Origin: Shewanella halotolerans
Lineage (GTDB): Bacteria; Pseudomonadota; Gammaproteobacteria; Enterobacterales; Shewanellaceae
Reading direction: 5' to 3'
Assembly: GCF_019457535.1 (NCBI RefSeq)
Contig: NZ_CP080417.1
Span: forward strand, 1,426,001-1,490,000
Length of the DNA: 64,000 nt
The position numbers were made by a program, and so were the translations under genes. Shown here in pieces: positions 54,112 through 61,870 of the stretch (positions within the stretch are counted from its first letter, which is position 1; each line of letters starts with the position of its first letter). A model generated the notes under the pieces. The model had not been told where the DNA came from, did not search any database, and saw nothing but the letters and a program-made list of their open reading frames with translations.

Positions 54112-54299
54112 CGTTATGTTTGACTCTTGCCGATGAGGTTCATTATGACCCCATCTTTGAGCGAATGTGGCGGCCATTATACATGGCTATGACTAAATAC
54201 TAAATCACACACGTATCGACACGTTCTTCGGGGTGCCTAATTTAGGTCGGAGATATGGGATGCGTGGAGGTCTAACCCCCAATTTTTTAAGGTAAAAAA
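54112..54299 (+). promoter_or_regulatory. Structured leader of rpsB-tsf (S2 autoregulation region)
   Basis: About 188 untranslated bases precede rpsB. The last 80 contain paired segments such as CAC...GGTG around the loop near 54225-54235 and the GGAGGTC-taacccccaa stretch just before AAGG. In E. coli the rpsB leader is the target for S2 repression of rpsB-tsf and is conserved in gammaproteobacteria; this role is transferred by position and look. Confidence 0.55.
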
Positions 54300-55028
54300 A
54301 TGACTACAGTTTCAATGCGCGACATGCTTCAGGCCGGTGTTCACTTCGGTCACCAAACTCGTTACTGGAACCCTAAGATGAAGCCTTTCATCTTCGGCGC
54401 TCGTAACGGTGTACACATCATTAACCTAGAGCACACTGTGCCTATGTTCAATGAAGCACTAGCGTTCATCAGCAACGTAGCATCTAAGAAAGGTAAAGTA
54501 CTTTTCGTTGGTACTAAGCGCGCTGCAAGCGAAGCGATCAAAGAAGCTGCTATTTCTTGTGATCAATACTACGTTGACAACCGTTGGTTGGGCGGCATGC
54601 TGACTAACTGGAAAACAGTTCGTCAATCAATCAAGCGTCTAAAAGATCTTGAGAGCCAGTCTGTAGACGGTACTTTCGACAAGCTGACCAAGAAAGAAGC
54701 GCTAATGCGTACTCGTGAGCTTGAGAAGCTAGAAAAGTCTCTTGGTGGTATCAAGAACATGGGCGGCCTACCTGACGTTATCTTCGTTATCGGTGCTGAC
54801 CATGAGCATATCGCTATTAAAGAAGCTAACAACCTAGGTATCCCAGTTGTTGCTGTTGTTGATACTAACTCTTCTCCAGACGGCATCAACTACATCGTTC
54901 CTGGTAACGATGACGCTATGCGTGCAATTCGTCTGTATGCTGAGTCAGTAGCAGCGGCTGCTAAAGCAGGTCGTGGTCAAGACCTAGCGGTACAAGCTGA
55001 GCAAGACGGTTTCGTAGAAGCTGAATAA
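54300..55028 (+). CDS. rpsB: Ribosomal protein uS2
   Basis: The 242-residue protein (E. coli 241) starts MTTVSMRDMLQAGVHFGHQT and has GGMLTNWKTVRQSIKRL and IGADHEHIAIKEANNLGIPV. It is in the 30S subunit and recruits bS1. Codon use is biased to T-ending forms, unlike most neighbours, as in highly expressed genes. Ribosome binding site TTAAGG. Confidence 0.99.
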   Translation: MTTVSMRDMLQAGVHFGHQTRYWNPKMKPFIFGARNGVHIINLEHTVPMFNEALAFISNVASKKGKVLFVGTKRAASEAIKEAAISCDQYYVDNRWLGGMLTNWKTVRQSIKRLKDLESQSVDGTFDKLTKKEALMRTRELEKLEKSLGGIKNMGGLPDVIFVIGADHEHIAIKEANNLGIPVVAVVDTNSSPDGINYIVPGNDDAMRAIRLYAESVAAAAKAGRGQDLAVQAEQDGFVEAE

Positions 55029-55081
55029 TAAAGGCGAGATGAATTTCATCGCCCTTATTAACCAAGATAGATAATTGGTGA

Positions 55082-55108
55082 ACAGGGGCCCTAAGGCCCC
55101 TGTTTTTT
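55082..55108 (+). terminator. Intrinsic terminator/attenuator between rpsB and tsf
   Basis: ACAGGGGCC-ctaa-GGCCCCTGTTTTTT lies in the rpsB-tsf gap and should set the rpsB:tsf mRNA ratio. Confidence 0.88.
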
Positions 55109-55147
55109 CACATTTGATTTGTAGAGTTACCTATAGAGGATTTAACA

Positions 55148-55996
55148 ATGGCAATTACTGCTGCCCAAGTTAAAGAACTACGCGAGCGTACTGGCGCTGG
55201 CATGATGGATTGTAAGAAAGCGCTAACTGAAACCAATGGTGACATTGAGCTAGCGATTGAAAACATGCGTAAGAGCGGTGCTGCAAAGGCTGCTAAGAAA
55301 GCAGGTAACATCGCTGCTGAAGGTACTATCCTGATCAAGCAAGGCGAAGGTTTCTCAGTACTTCTAGAAGTTAACTGTCAAACTGACTTCGTTGCTAAAG
55401 ACTCTAACTTCCTGGCTTTCGCTAACGAAGTTCTGGATGTTGCTGCAGCTGGCAAAGTATCTATTGCCGACCTACAAGCTCAGTTCGAAGAAACTCGTGT
55501 TGCGCTAGTTGCTAAAATCGGTGAAAACATCAACGTTCGTCGCGTTGAGTACATCGATGGTGCTAGCCAAGCTTCTTACCGTCACGGCGACCGTATCGGT
55601 GTTGTTGTAACTGGTGAAGCTGACGAAGAGACTCTGAAGCACGTTGCTATGCACGTTGCTGCTTCTAAGCCAGAATACGTTAACCCATCAGACGTACCAG
55701 CTGAAGTAGTTGAGAAAGAGAAAGCCGTTCAGATCGAAATCGCGATGAACGAAGGCAAGCCTCAAGAGATCGCTGAGAAGATGGTTGCTGGCCGTATGAA
55801 GAAGTTCACCGGTGAGGTTTCTCTGACTGGTCAAGCTTTCATCATGGAGCCTAAGAAGACTGTTGGCGAAATCCTTAAAGAGAAAGGCGCTACAGTAACT
55901 AACTTCATTCGTCTAGAAGTTGGTGAAGGTATCGAGAAGAAAGAAGAAGATTTTGCCGCTGAAGTAGCAGCGCAAATCGCCGCTTCTAAGGCGTAA
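55148..55996 (+). CDS. tsf: Elongation factor Ts
   Basis: The 282-residue nucleotide exchange factor for EF-Tu starts MAITAAQVKELRERTGAGMM and has the TDFVAKD motif that contacts EF-Tu. The same biased codon usage as rpsB is seen. Start behind ATAGAGGATTTAACA. A terminator follows at 56019-56046. Confidence 0.99.
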   Translation: MAITAAQVKELRERTGAGMMDCKKALTETNGDIELAIENMRKSGAAKAAKKAGNIAAEGTILIKQGEGFSVLLEVNCQTDFVAKDSNFLAFANEVLDVAAAGKVSIADLQAQFEETRVALVAKIGENINVRRVEYIDGASQASYRHGDRIGVVVTGEADEETLKHVAMHVAASKPEYVNPSDVPAEVVEKEKAVQIEIAMNEGKPQEIAEKMVAGRMKKFTGEVSLTGQAFIMEPKKTVGEILKEKGATVTNFIRLEVGEGIEKKEEDFAAEVAAQIAASKA

Positions 55997-56018
55997 TCGC
56001 CAGTTGTAAGATACCCTA

Positions 56019-56046
56019 AAAACCGCAGCATTCGCTGCGGTTTTAT
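56019..56046 (+). terminator. Terminator of tsf
   Basis: AAAACCGCAGC-attc-GCTGCGGTTTTATT. Confidence 0.9.
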
Positions 56047-56084
56047 TATGCCAATTAGATTGCTGCATAGCGCTTTTTTTTCTA

Positions 56085-56090
56085 TATAAT
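56085..56090 (+). promoter_or_regulatory. -10 box of pyrH
   Basis: TATAAT at 56085, 40 bases before the pyrH start, after a T-rich stretch; the -35 is weak (TTGCTG at 56060). Confidence 0.5.
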
Positions 56091-56129
56091 TGGCACGTTA
56101 CCCATCGGCATTTATCAGGATAAACAACT

Positions 56130-56873
56130 ATGAGCACAAATCCAAAACCTGCTTTTCGACGTATTCTTCTCAAACTGAGTGGCGAGGCCCTGATGGGCGA
56201 AGAGGGCTTTGGCATCGATCCCAAGGTGCTAGATCGCATGGCACAAGAGATTAAAGAGCTGGTTGAGCTTGGTATTCAGGTAGGTGTTGTGATTGGTGGC
56301 GGTAACCTATTCCGTGGTGAAGGCCTGGCACAAGCCGGCATGAACCGTGTGGTGGGCGACCATATGGGCATGTTGGCAACCGTAATGAATGGTCTGGCGA
56401 TGCGCGATGCGCTGCACAGAGCCTATGTGAATGCCCGCCTGATGTCGGCCATCCCCTTGAAGGGCGTCTGTGACGACTACAACTGGGCCGAAGCGATTAG
56501 TCTGCTTAAATCTGGCCGCGTGGTGATCTTCGCCGCCGGTACTGGTAATCCTTTCTGTACCACAGACTCTGCCGCCTGCCTGCGCGGTATCGAGATCGAA
56601 GCCGAAGTGGTACTCAAGGGCACTAAGGTAGATGGTGTTTACTCAGATGACCCAGTCAAAAACCCAGAAGCGGTAAAATATGATGAGATGGGTTATGGCG
56701 AAGTCCTGGAAAAAGAATTGAAAGTGATGGATCTTGCGGCATTTACCCTTGCAAGAGATCACGATATGCCTATCTTAGTGTTTAATATGAACAAGCCTGG
56801 TGCGCTACGACGTGTTATTATGGGCGACCATGAAGGTACGCTTATTAGAAGTAGCCGTAAGACTGCCGAATAA
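56130..56873 (+). CDS. pyrH: PyrH, UMP kinase
   Basis: The 247-residue amino-acid-kinase-fold enzyme makes UDP from UMP and ATP. Motifs: RILLKLSGEALMGEEGFGID at the start, GGGNLFRG, and FAAGTGNPFCTTDSAA near the middle. It belongs to the rpsB-tsf-pyrH-frr order. ATG at 56130 follows CAGGATAAACA. Confidence 0.98.
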   Translation: MSTNPKPAFRRILLKLSGEALMGEEGFGIDPKVLDRMAQEIKELVELGIQVGVVIGGGNLFRGEGLAQAGMNRVVGDHMGMLATVMNGLAMRDALHRAYVNARLMSAIPLKGVCDDYNWAEAISLLKSGRVVIFAAGTGNPFCTTDSAACLRGIEIEAEVVLKGTKVDGVYSDDPVKNPEAVKYDEMGYGEVLEKELKVMDLAAFTLARDHDMPILVFNMNKPGALRRVIMGDHEGTLIRSSRKTAE

Positions 56874-56908
56874 ATAACCCGATACGAACGAATTTAAGGA
56901 TATTTAAC

Positions 56909-57466
56909 GTGATTAACGAAATCAAAGAAGATGCAAAGAGCCGTATGGCGAAGTGTGTTGAAGCGACTAAGAATCAAATGGCTAAAGTACGTACTGGTCG
57001 TGCTCACCCAAGTCTGCTTGATTCGATTAAGGTGCCTTACTATGGTACGCCAACTCCTCTTAAGCAGGTAGGTAACGTATCTATTGAAGATTCTCGTACT
57101 CTGGCAATCACTGTCTTTGATACCACTATGATTGCAGCGGTTGAGAAGGCGATCATGAGTTCAGATCTGGGTCTAAACCCTATGTCTGCCGGTACGACTA
57201 TCCGTATTCCGCTACCAGCACTGACCGAAGAGCGTCGTAAGGACCTGATCAAGGTCGTTCGCGCCGAGGCTGAAAACGGTCGTATCGCCGTACGTAACGT
57301 ACGTCGTGACGCTAACTCTGACGTGAAAGCGCTAGAGAAAGAGAAAGAGTGTACCGAGGATGATGTACGCCGCACTGAAGATGAGATTCAGAAATTTACT
57401 GACGCTCACATCAAGCAGATCGATGAGATCTTGACGGCAAAAGAAGCAGAGTTGATGGAAGTCTAA
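56909..57466 (+). CDS. frr: Ribosome recycling factor
   Basis: The 185-residue protein splits post-termination ribosomes with EF-G. It has VRTGRAHPSLLD and the ending DEILTAKEAELMEV. GTG start at 56909 (raw codon is gtg), behind TTAAGGATATTTAAC. A strong hairpin lies after the stop at 57494-57522. Confidence 0.98.
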   Translation: MINEIKEDAKSRMAKCVEATKNQMAKVRTGRAHPSLLDSIKVPYYGTPTPLKQVGNVSIEDSRTLAITVFDTTMIAAVEKAIMSSDLGLNPMSAGTTIRIPLPALTEERRKDLIKVVRAEAENGRIAVRNVRRDANSDVKALEKEKECTEDDVRRTEDEIQKFTDAHIKQIDEILTAKEAELMEV

Positions 57467-57493
57467 TCTCCCTGTTTCGTTACTAGAGTTCGC

Positions 57494-57522
57494 ACGCCGT
57501 GTAGGGGTATACTACACGGCGT
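57494..57522 (+). terminator. Hairpin between frr and uppS
   Basis: An 11-bp perfect stem ACGCCGTGTAG / CTACACGGCGT; the T-run is weak (ttgctattttt). Confidence 0.65.
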
Positions 57523-57547
57523 TTGCTATTTTTAAGGGTTGTAATAG

Positions 57548-58339
57548 ATGTCAATCGAATCTCAATCTGGCTCTGAGTTATCTAATGAAGCACTCGCAGA
57601 GCTGGTAAAACAGTCTATTCCCAAGCACGTGGCGATCATCATGGATGGCAACGGGCGCTGGGCACAGGCACAGGGCAAGCCCCGTGTTGTAGGCCATAAG
57701 GCCGGTGTAAAGACTGTTCGTCGCGCGGTGAGTATGGCGCGTGAGATGGGGATAGGTTCGTTAACCCTGTTTGCGTTTTCCAGTGAAAACTGGCGCAGAC
57801 CCGAGAAAGAAGTCAGCCTCTTGATGGAGCTGTTTTTCACCGTTTTACAACGAGAAATAAAACTGCTGGATAAAAACGGGGTAAGGCTCAACATCATAGG
57901 GGACATCAGTCGTTTTTCTGCCCGCTTACAAAAGCAGATCGCCGCGGCGATGGAGAAGACGGCCAACAACGATGGTTTGATCCTCAATGTGGCGGCCAAC
58001 TACGGCGGTCGCTGGGACATAGTGCAGGCGGCGCAAACCTTAGCCAAAAAGGTGGAATCTGGCGAAATGACCAGCAGTCAGTTCACCGAGGAGGCGCTAA
58101 GTCAGCATTTAAGCATGCAAAATCAACCGGAAGTTGATTTAATGATTCGCACCGGTGGCGATTTTCGCATTAGTAACTTTGTGTTATGGCAAGCGGCTTA
58201 CGCAGAGTTAGTGTTTACTGATGTGTTGTGGCCAGATTTTGATGAACAGGCCTTTAAAGATGCGGTAGCCGTATTTGCTACCCGGCAGCGCCGTTTTGGA
58301 TTGACGGGTTCTCAAATTGAGACTTTGCAGGCTGAGTAA
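57548..58339 (+). CDS. uppS: UppS, undecaprenyl diphosphate synthase
   Basis: The 263-residue cis-prenyltransferase makes the C55 lipid carrier for cell wall and O-antigen. Motifs: IIMDGNGRWAQAQGKPR (with the catalytic Asp), SSENWRRP and RTGGDFRISNF. Slightly longer N-terminus than E. coli (253). Followed 20 bases later by cdsA. Confidence 0.97.
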   Translation: MSIESQSGSELSNEALAELVKQSIPKHVAIIMDGNGRWAQAQGKPRVVGHKAGVKTVRRAVSMAREMGIGSLTLFAFSSENWRRPEKEVSLLMELFFTVLQREIKLLDKNGVRLNIIGDISRFSARLQKQIAAAMEKTANNDGLILNVAANYGGRWDIVQAAQTLAKKVESGEMTSSQFTEEALSQHLSMQNQPEVDLMIRTGGDFRISNFVLWQAAYAELVFTDVLWPDFDEQAFKDAVAVFATRQRRFGLTGSQIETLQAE

Positions 58340-58359
58340 TAAATTTAAGAGGGAAAGTT

Positions 58360-59217
58360 TTGCTAAAACATAGAATAATAACAGCAGTATGGTTGATCCC
58401 ATTGGTGATGGGAGCCATTTTCTTTTTCCCTGTGGAGTATTTTTCATGGGCTTTGGTGGCTGTGTTTCTGATCGCCGCCAAAGAGTGGGGACGCATCATA
58501 GACAAGCGCTGTAATGTGACCCAGTGGAGTTTCACCCTGACCATAGGTATCTTGCTGGTGGCGTTAAACCTCCTGGTGCCCACCGAAGAGGTTTGGTTTA
58601 AAGGACAGCTACACCCTGTCTATCTGGCTATCACACTGATTGGCGCCATGTGGTGGGCCATCTCGTTACTCCTGGTACTCAGCTACCCTAAAAGCGCTGC
58701 CCTGTGGGGTAAGAGCCACATGCTGAAATCTATGTTTGGTCAATTGACCTTAGTGCCCTGTTTTACCGCCTTGATCGCGTTAAAGGCCCTGAGCACAGCG
58801 AGCATGCCATACTATGGCGGCGCCTTAGTGTTCCTGGTGATGCTGACCGTGTGGGCGACCGATTCTGGCGCCTATTTTGCCGGTAAGGCCCTGGGCAAGC
58901 ACAAGCTGATGCCTAACGTGAGCCCGGCGAAAACCGTCGAGGGGCTACTCGGTGGCCTGGTGACTACCATGGTGGTCGTGGCGGGCGTGATGATGGTCTC
59001 GCCAGAGCAGGAGCTGGGGCTCGTGATCGGCGTGACCCTGTTTGTCGCTCTGGTCTCGGCCCTTGGGGATCTATCGGAAAGTATGTTTAAGCGTGTGGCC
59101 GACATTAAAGATTCGGGCACCATATTGCCGGGTCATGGCGGGGTGCTTGATCGCATCGATAGCCTGACGGCGGCGCTGCCCATCTTTACCCTAATTTATA
59201 TCGCATTTTGGATGTAA
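58360..59217 (+). CDS. cdsA: CdsA, phosphatidate cytidylyltransferase
   Basis: The 285-residue integral membrane enzyme makes CDP-diacylglycerol. There are about eight membrane segments and the CDP-DAG signature SMFKRVADIKDSGTILPGHG, followed by GVLDRIDSL. It starts at TTG behind GAGGGAAAG. Its end nearly touches dxr. Confidence 0.97.
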   Translation: MLKHRIITAVWLIPLVMGAIFFFPVEYFSWALVAVFLIAAKEWGRIIDKRCNVTQWSFTLTIGILLVALNLLVPTEEVWFKGQLHPVYLAITLIGAMWWAISLLLVLSYPKSAALWGKSHMLKSMFGQLTLVPCFTALIALKALSTASMPYYGGALVFLVMLTVWATDSGAYFAGKALGKHKLMPNVSPAKTVEGLLGGLVTTMVVVAGVMMVSPEQELGLVIGVTLFVALVSALGDLSESMFKRVADIKDSGTILPGHGGVLDRIDSLTAALPIFTLIYIAFWM

Positions 59218-59219
59218 CC

Positions 59220-60407
59220 ATGCAGAAAATGGTGATTCTCGGCGCCACAGGTTCTATCGGCGCCAGTACCCTGAGCGTTATCGAGCAAAATCCTGAGGCC
59301 TACAAAGCCTTCGCCTTGGTCGCCCATAAGAGTGTCGATAAGATGCTCGACCTGTGTATCAAGTACAACCCATCGATAGCTCACATGGTCGACCCACAGG
59401 CGGCGGCCGAGTTGCAGCGTCGTTTGCCGGCGCACATGGCGATTGCCGTCTCTTCGGGCGAAGATGAGCTGGCGGCCATCGTCGCTCTGCCCGAGGTGGA
59501 TTGCGTCATGGCGGCCATCGTCGGTGCGGCTGGCCTGCCGGCAACGTTGGCGGCGGTAAAGGCGGGTAAGCGAGTGCTGTTGGCCAACAAAGAGTCGCTG
59601 GTGATGTCGGGTCGTCTGTTTATCGATGCGATGCAGGGCTCAAACGCCAAGGTGCTGCCAGTAGACAGTGAGCACAACGCTATCTTCCAGTGTCTGCCTG
59701 AGCCTGCCCAGCAAGCCATTGGTGCCTGCGACTTGGCCGGTGCCGGCATCTCTCATATCTTGTTGACCGGATCGGGCGGGCCTTTTCTCACCTCGGATCT
59801 CGATAGTCTGGGTCAGATGACGCCGGACCAGGCCTGCAAACATCCTAACTGGTCGATGGGGCGTAAGATCTCGGTCGATTCCGCCAGCATGATGAACAAG
59901 GGACTCGAGTATATCGAGGCCCGTTGGCTGTTTAACGCCACCAAAGAGCAACTCAAGGTGGTAGTGCATCCCCAGAGTGTGATCCACTCCATGGTGCAGT
60001 ATAAGGATGGTAGCGTGTTGGCCCAGATGGGCAACCCAGACATGCGTACCCCCATCGCGCACTGCATGGCCTATCCGCAAAGAATTTCGGCGGGCGTTGA
60101 ACCTTTAGATTTTTTCAAAGTCGGACAGTTAAGCTTTCTTGAACCCGACTTCAATCGCTTCCCCTGTCTGAAGTTGGCCATAGATGCCTGCGAGCAGGGA
60201 CAGGAAGCCACTACAGTATTGAACGCGGCCAACGAAGTGTCGGTCGAGGCCTTCCTGGCAGGATCGATACGTTTTACCGATATCGCCCGGGTAAACGAGT
60301 ATTGCCTGAGTCATGTCGAGCAGCGTAGCTTAGACACCATAGAAGATATTTTGGCGCTGGACGGTCTGGCACGGCGTGCTGCGCAGGAGCGGGTCGCCAA
60401 GCTGTAA
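59220..60407 (+). CDS. dxr: Dxr (IspC), DXP reductoisomerase
   Basis: The 395-residue enzyme makes MEP in isoprenoid synthesis. The NADPH motif GATGSIGAST, the metal/substrate-binding PVDSEHNAIFQ and SGGPF are present, plus MNKGLE. ATG at 59220 (MQKMVILGATG) lies two bases after the cdsA stop; a TTG at 59208 that would overlap cdsA is less likely. It supplies precursor for UppS. Confidence 0.97.
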   Translation: MQKMVILGATGSIGASTLSVIEQNPEAYKAFALVAHKSVDKMLDLCIKYNPSIAHMVDPQAAAELQRRLPAHMAIAVSSGEDELAAIVALPEVDCVMAAIVGAAGLPATLAAVKAGKRVLLANKESLVMSGRLFIDAMQGSNAKVLPVDSEHNAIFQCLPEPAQQAIGACDLAGAGISHILLTGSGGPFLTSDLDSLGQMTPDQACKHPNWSMGRKISVDSASMMNKGLEYIEARWLFNATKEQLKVVVHPQSVIHSMVQYKDGSVLAQMGNPDMRTPIAHCMAYPQRISAGVEPLDFFKVGQLSFLEPDFNRFPCLKLAIDACEQGQEATTVLNAANEVSVEAFLAGSIRFTDIARVNEYCLSHVEQRSLDTIEDILALDGLARRAAQERVAKL

Positions 60408-60477
60408 GGCTCGCGCTAGCTCGTTTTAAGGCTTTCGTCGCTTACGCAAGCAAAGATAACCAGAGATAAGGAGAGGA

Positions 60478-61839
60478 ATGCTAGACTTTTTGTGGAACTT
60501 GGGCTCATTCATTATCGCCCTTGGAATTCTCATCACGGCCCATGAATATGGTCACTTCTGGGTGGCCAGACGCTGTGGCGTGAAAGTTGAGCGTTTCTCT
60601 ATCGGTTTCGGTAAGGCCATCTGGCGCAAGATTGGTGCCGATGGTACCGAGTACGTGGTGGCCATGATCCCCCTTGGCGGCTACGTGAAGATGCTCGACG
60701 AACGGGTCGATACCGTTGCCGACGAGCTAAAGCCCCAGGCCTTCAACCGTAAATCTGTCTGGCAGCGCATCGCCATCGTCGGTGCCGGCCCCATGGCCAA
60801 CTTCGTGTTTGCCATTTTCGCCCTCTACATCATGTACCTTATCGGCGTGCCCTCGATTAAACCTGTGATCGAATCGACACAGTCCGGTTCGCCGGCGGCG
60901 GTGATTCAGGTCAAGAAGCCGATGCAGGTGATTGCCGTTGGCGATCGCAGCGTGCGTAACTGGGAAGAGGTGACCTACGCCTTGGTCGGTCACATAGGCG
61001 ATGATGCCATCGACGTCACCCTGGCGCCTTTGTCGGGCGTGATGGGCGAGGAGCGCACCTATAAGTTAGATACCCGCAAGTGGAAGTTTAATCCTGAGAC
61101 TGAGTCGCCCATTACTTCTTTGGGCCTTAATGTCTTTAGGCCAGCCGTCACGCCTAAGCTGGGTTTTGTCGATGAAGGTGGCGCCGCCTATGCCGCGGGT
61201 TTGCGCCTAGGTGACACCTTAGTCGCCGTCGATAACACATCTTATGGTGATTGGGATCAGTTTGTCGCCAAGATCAAGGCATCGGCCGATAAGCCGCTCA
61301 GCGTGACCATCAGACGCGACGGGGAGCAGCTCAAGTTTAATGTTACTCCCAAGGCGCGCACTATTGACGGCGGTAAGGTCGAGGGCGTGATTGGCGTGGC
61401 ACCGACCCAGGCGCCTTGGCCCGATGAGATGCGCCTGCAACTGGAATACGGTGTCGGCGAGTCTCTCATGGTCGCCGCCGATAAAACATGGCAACTTGTA
61501 TCGGTCAGCATTAAGATGATCGGCAAGCTCTTTACCGGTGACGTATCGGTGAAGAACCTGAGCGGCCCTATCTCTATCGCTCAGGGCGCGGGAAACAGCG
61601 CCAACTATGGTTTAGTTTACTTTTTGGGATTCCTGGCATTAATCAGCGTGAATTTAGGCATCATTAATTTATTGCCTTTACCCGTGCTTGATGGCGGGCA
61701 TCTGTTATATTACTTCATCGAAGTGATCACAGGCAGGCCTGTACCGGAAAAGGTGCAGGAAATTGGATTCAGATTTGGGGCAGCCTTGCTGCTAATATTG
61801 ATGAGTATCGCCCTTTTCAATGATTTTTCCCGACTCTGA
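60478..61839 (+). CDS. rseP: RseP, site-2 intramembrane protease
   Basis: The 453-residue inner-membrane metalloprotease cuts RseA after DegS to release sigma-E, and clears signal peptides. HEYGH (about residues 21-25), two PDZ domains (about 115-290) and the LDGGHLLYY motif near the C-terminus are visible. ATG at 60478 behind AAGGAGAGGA. Confidence 0.97.
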   Translation: MLDFLWNLGSFIIALGILITAHEYGHFWVARRCGVKVERFSIGFGKAIWRKIGADGTEYVVAMIPLGGYVKMLDERVDTVADELKPQAFNRKSVWQRIAIVGAGPMANFVFAIFALYIMYLIGVPSIKPVIESTQSGSPAAVIQVKKPMQVIAVGDRSVRNWEEVTYALVGHIGDDAIDVTLAPLSGVMGEERTYKLDTRKWKFNPETESPITSLGLNVFRPAVTPKLGFVDEGGAAYAAGLRLGDTLVAVDNTSYGDWDQFVAKIKASADKPLSVTIRRDGEQLKFNVTPKARTIDGGKVEGVIGVAPTQAPWPDEMRLQLEYGVGESLMVAADKTWQLVSVSIKMIGKLFTGDVSVKNLSGPISIAQGAGNSANYGLVYFLGFLALISVNLGIINLLPLPVLDGGHLLYYFIEVITGRPVPEKVQEIGFRFGAALLLILMSIALFNDFSRL

Positions 61840-61870
61840 GCAAGGACACACACATAATTAGAAGTGCTCT

